Positions 63,333 to 64,000 of a stretch of 64,000 nucleotides of DNA are shown piece by piece. Made by a program: the position numbers and the translations under genes. The DNA is taken from assembly GCA_900455155.1 (NCBI GenBank), contig UGUC01000002.1, positions 310,001-374,000 on the forward strand, written 5' to 3'. This DNA is from Providencia stuartii. GTDB taxonomy: Bacteria > Pseudomonadota > Gammaproteobacteria > Enterobacterales > Enterobacteriaceae. Each line of letters opens with the position of its first letter. Position 1 is the stretch's first letter. The notes under the pieces were generated by a model, which worked only from the letters and a program-made list of their open reading frames with translations, had not been told where the DNA came from and made no database searches.

Positions 63333-63970
63333 GCAAATTCATCGTTTATCCGGCAGTCAGCAGCAAACAGTTAGGTTTTTATATTGACTCCGCCCGCTGC
63401 TCCGGTTGTAAAGCGTGTCAGGTAGCGTGCAAGGACAAAAATAATCTTGATGTCGGCCGCCGCTTCCGTCGGGTGTATGAAATGACCGGCGGCGGGTATA
63501 GCCGCAATCAAAACGGCGCACTGATTAATAACGTGTTCGCCTATACGCTTTCTATTTCCTGTAATCACTGTAAAGACCCGATCTGTGTGCGCAACTGTCC
63601 GACAACTGCGATGCATAAACGCGAAGGGGATGGCATTGTGATGGTCAATACTGATAAATGTGTTGGCTGTGGTGCCTGTGCGTGGTCGTGTCCGTACGGC
63701 GCGCCGCAGATGAATCCGGAAACAAAGCAGATGTCGAAATGCGATTTTTGTATCGATCTTCAACAAAAAGGTGAACAGCCGGTATGCGTTAGCACCTGTC
63801 CACTCGGGGCGATTCAGTTCGGCCCAATAGACGAACTGAGGGCGAAATACGGCGACCTTGATTACGTGACTGGGCTACCAGATCCGTCAATAACTCATCC
63901 GAATCTGGTGATTAACCCGCACTGGGGCGCGAACTTTGATGATATGAACAGTGAGAGAAAAGAAAAATGA
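63329..63970 (+). CDS. Ferredoxin-type electron-transfer subunit, DmsB-like
   Basis: A 213-residue protein with four [4Fe-4S] binding sites: CSGCKACQVACK, CNHCKDPICVRNCP, CVGCGACAWSCPYG, and CDFC with CVSTCP. Passes electrons from the membrane anchor to the A subunit. Starts inside the A-subunit stop (ATGA overlap), and its own stop overlaps the next start. Exported together with the A subunit by the Tat system. Confidence 0.93.
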   Translation: MSKFIVYPAVSSKQLGFYIDSARCSGCKACQVACKDKNNLDVGRRFRRVYEMTGGGYSRNQNGALINNVFAYTLSISCNHCKDPICVRNCPTTAMHKREGDGIVMVNTDKCVGCGACAWSCPYGAPQMNPETKQMSKCDFCIDLQQKGEQPVCVSTCPLGAIQFGPIDELRAKYGDLDYVTGLPDPSITHPNLVINPHWGANFDDMNSERKEK

Positions 63971-64000
63971 ATGAGTGGTCACTTTTAATTTTCACTTACA
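63967..64000 (+). CDS. DmsC-like membrane anchor subunit, start only
   Basis: ATG at 63967 overlaps the B-subunit stop; the first residues MNEWSLLIFTY fit the start of DmsC-type anchors, which take electrons from menaquinol. Cut by the window edge, so the assignment rests on position and eleven residues. Confidence 0.65.
   Translation, partial: MNEWSLLIFTY

Noticed and set aside
63371-63766. Minus-strand open frame of 131 codons inside the DmsB-like gene
   Set aside because: Antisense shadow of a cysteine-rich ferredoxin gene.

Overview
The window is a stretch of chromosome from a gammaproteobacterium of the order Enterobacterales, most likely Providencia or a close Morganellaceae relative. 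The evidence is a generally AT-rich base composition, gene neighbourhoods that follow the enteric backbone (bioBFCD-uvrB-ybhK-moa-ybhL-ybhRSFG-cecR/rhlE, dps-rhtA, moeAB, folE-yeiB, yohJK-cdd, metG/apbC), and a chaperone-usher fimbrial operon with an MrpJ-type regulator, as seen in Proteus and Providencia. No rRNA, tRNA, CRISPR array or intact insertion sequence was recognised. The species call is inference.

Layout. 1-3429: biotin operon bioB (5' end off the window), bioF, bioC, bioD. 3430-4510: non-coding spacer with decayed coding remnants, a DnaA-box palindrome and a LexA-like box ahead of uvrB. 4511-7514: uvrB and convergent ybhK. 7515-10359: moaACDE molybdopterin operon (no moaB) behind a Moco RNA leader and a possible ModE site. 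10560-17168: ybhL, then the ybhRSFG ABC exporter with its TetR regulator cecR. 17460-20173: rhlE-dusC and a small stress membrane protein. 20311-25506: sseA, a small membrane protein, dinG, dps, rhtA. 25831-28837: LOG-family hydrolase, acetyltransferase, ABC-F protein ybiT. 28838-29819: long gene-free AT-rich leader. 29820-38057: fimbrial operon (regulator, pilins, usher, chaperone, minor pilins, tip adhesin). 38444-42923: a hypothetical gene, yjdM, moeB-moeA and an MFS transporter. 43138-49187: folE-yeiB, sanA, then an RpiR regulator, a TSUP transporter, a rhomboid protease and a small membrane protein. 49609-57602: maeA, cdd, yohK-yohJ, metG, apbC. 57841-59428: LemA and an M48 peptidase. 59740-64000: a visibly more GC-rich segment with an AraC regulator divergent from a DMSO-reductase-type molybdoenzyme operon (A, B, start of C).

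Themes. Molybdenum-cofactor metabolism recurs: moaACDE makes molybdopterin, moeB activates MoaD, moeA inserts molybdate, and the oxidoreductase at the right end uses the cofactor. folE uses GTP, the same precursor as MoaA.

Quality warning. At least twelve genes carry single-base frame breaks, almost always one extra base in a run of 3-8 identical bases, with the protein otherwise well conserved on both sides. Many long genes (uvrB, usher, metG, maeA, the oxidoreductase) are intact. The pattern looks more like insertion-biased base calling than gene decay, so products are given as they read after removing the extra base. Only bioF and the rhomboid gene are damaged enough for real decay to be considered seriously.
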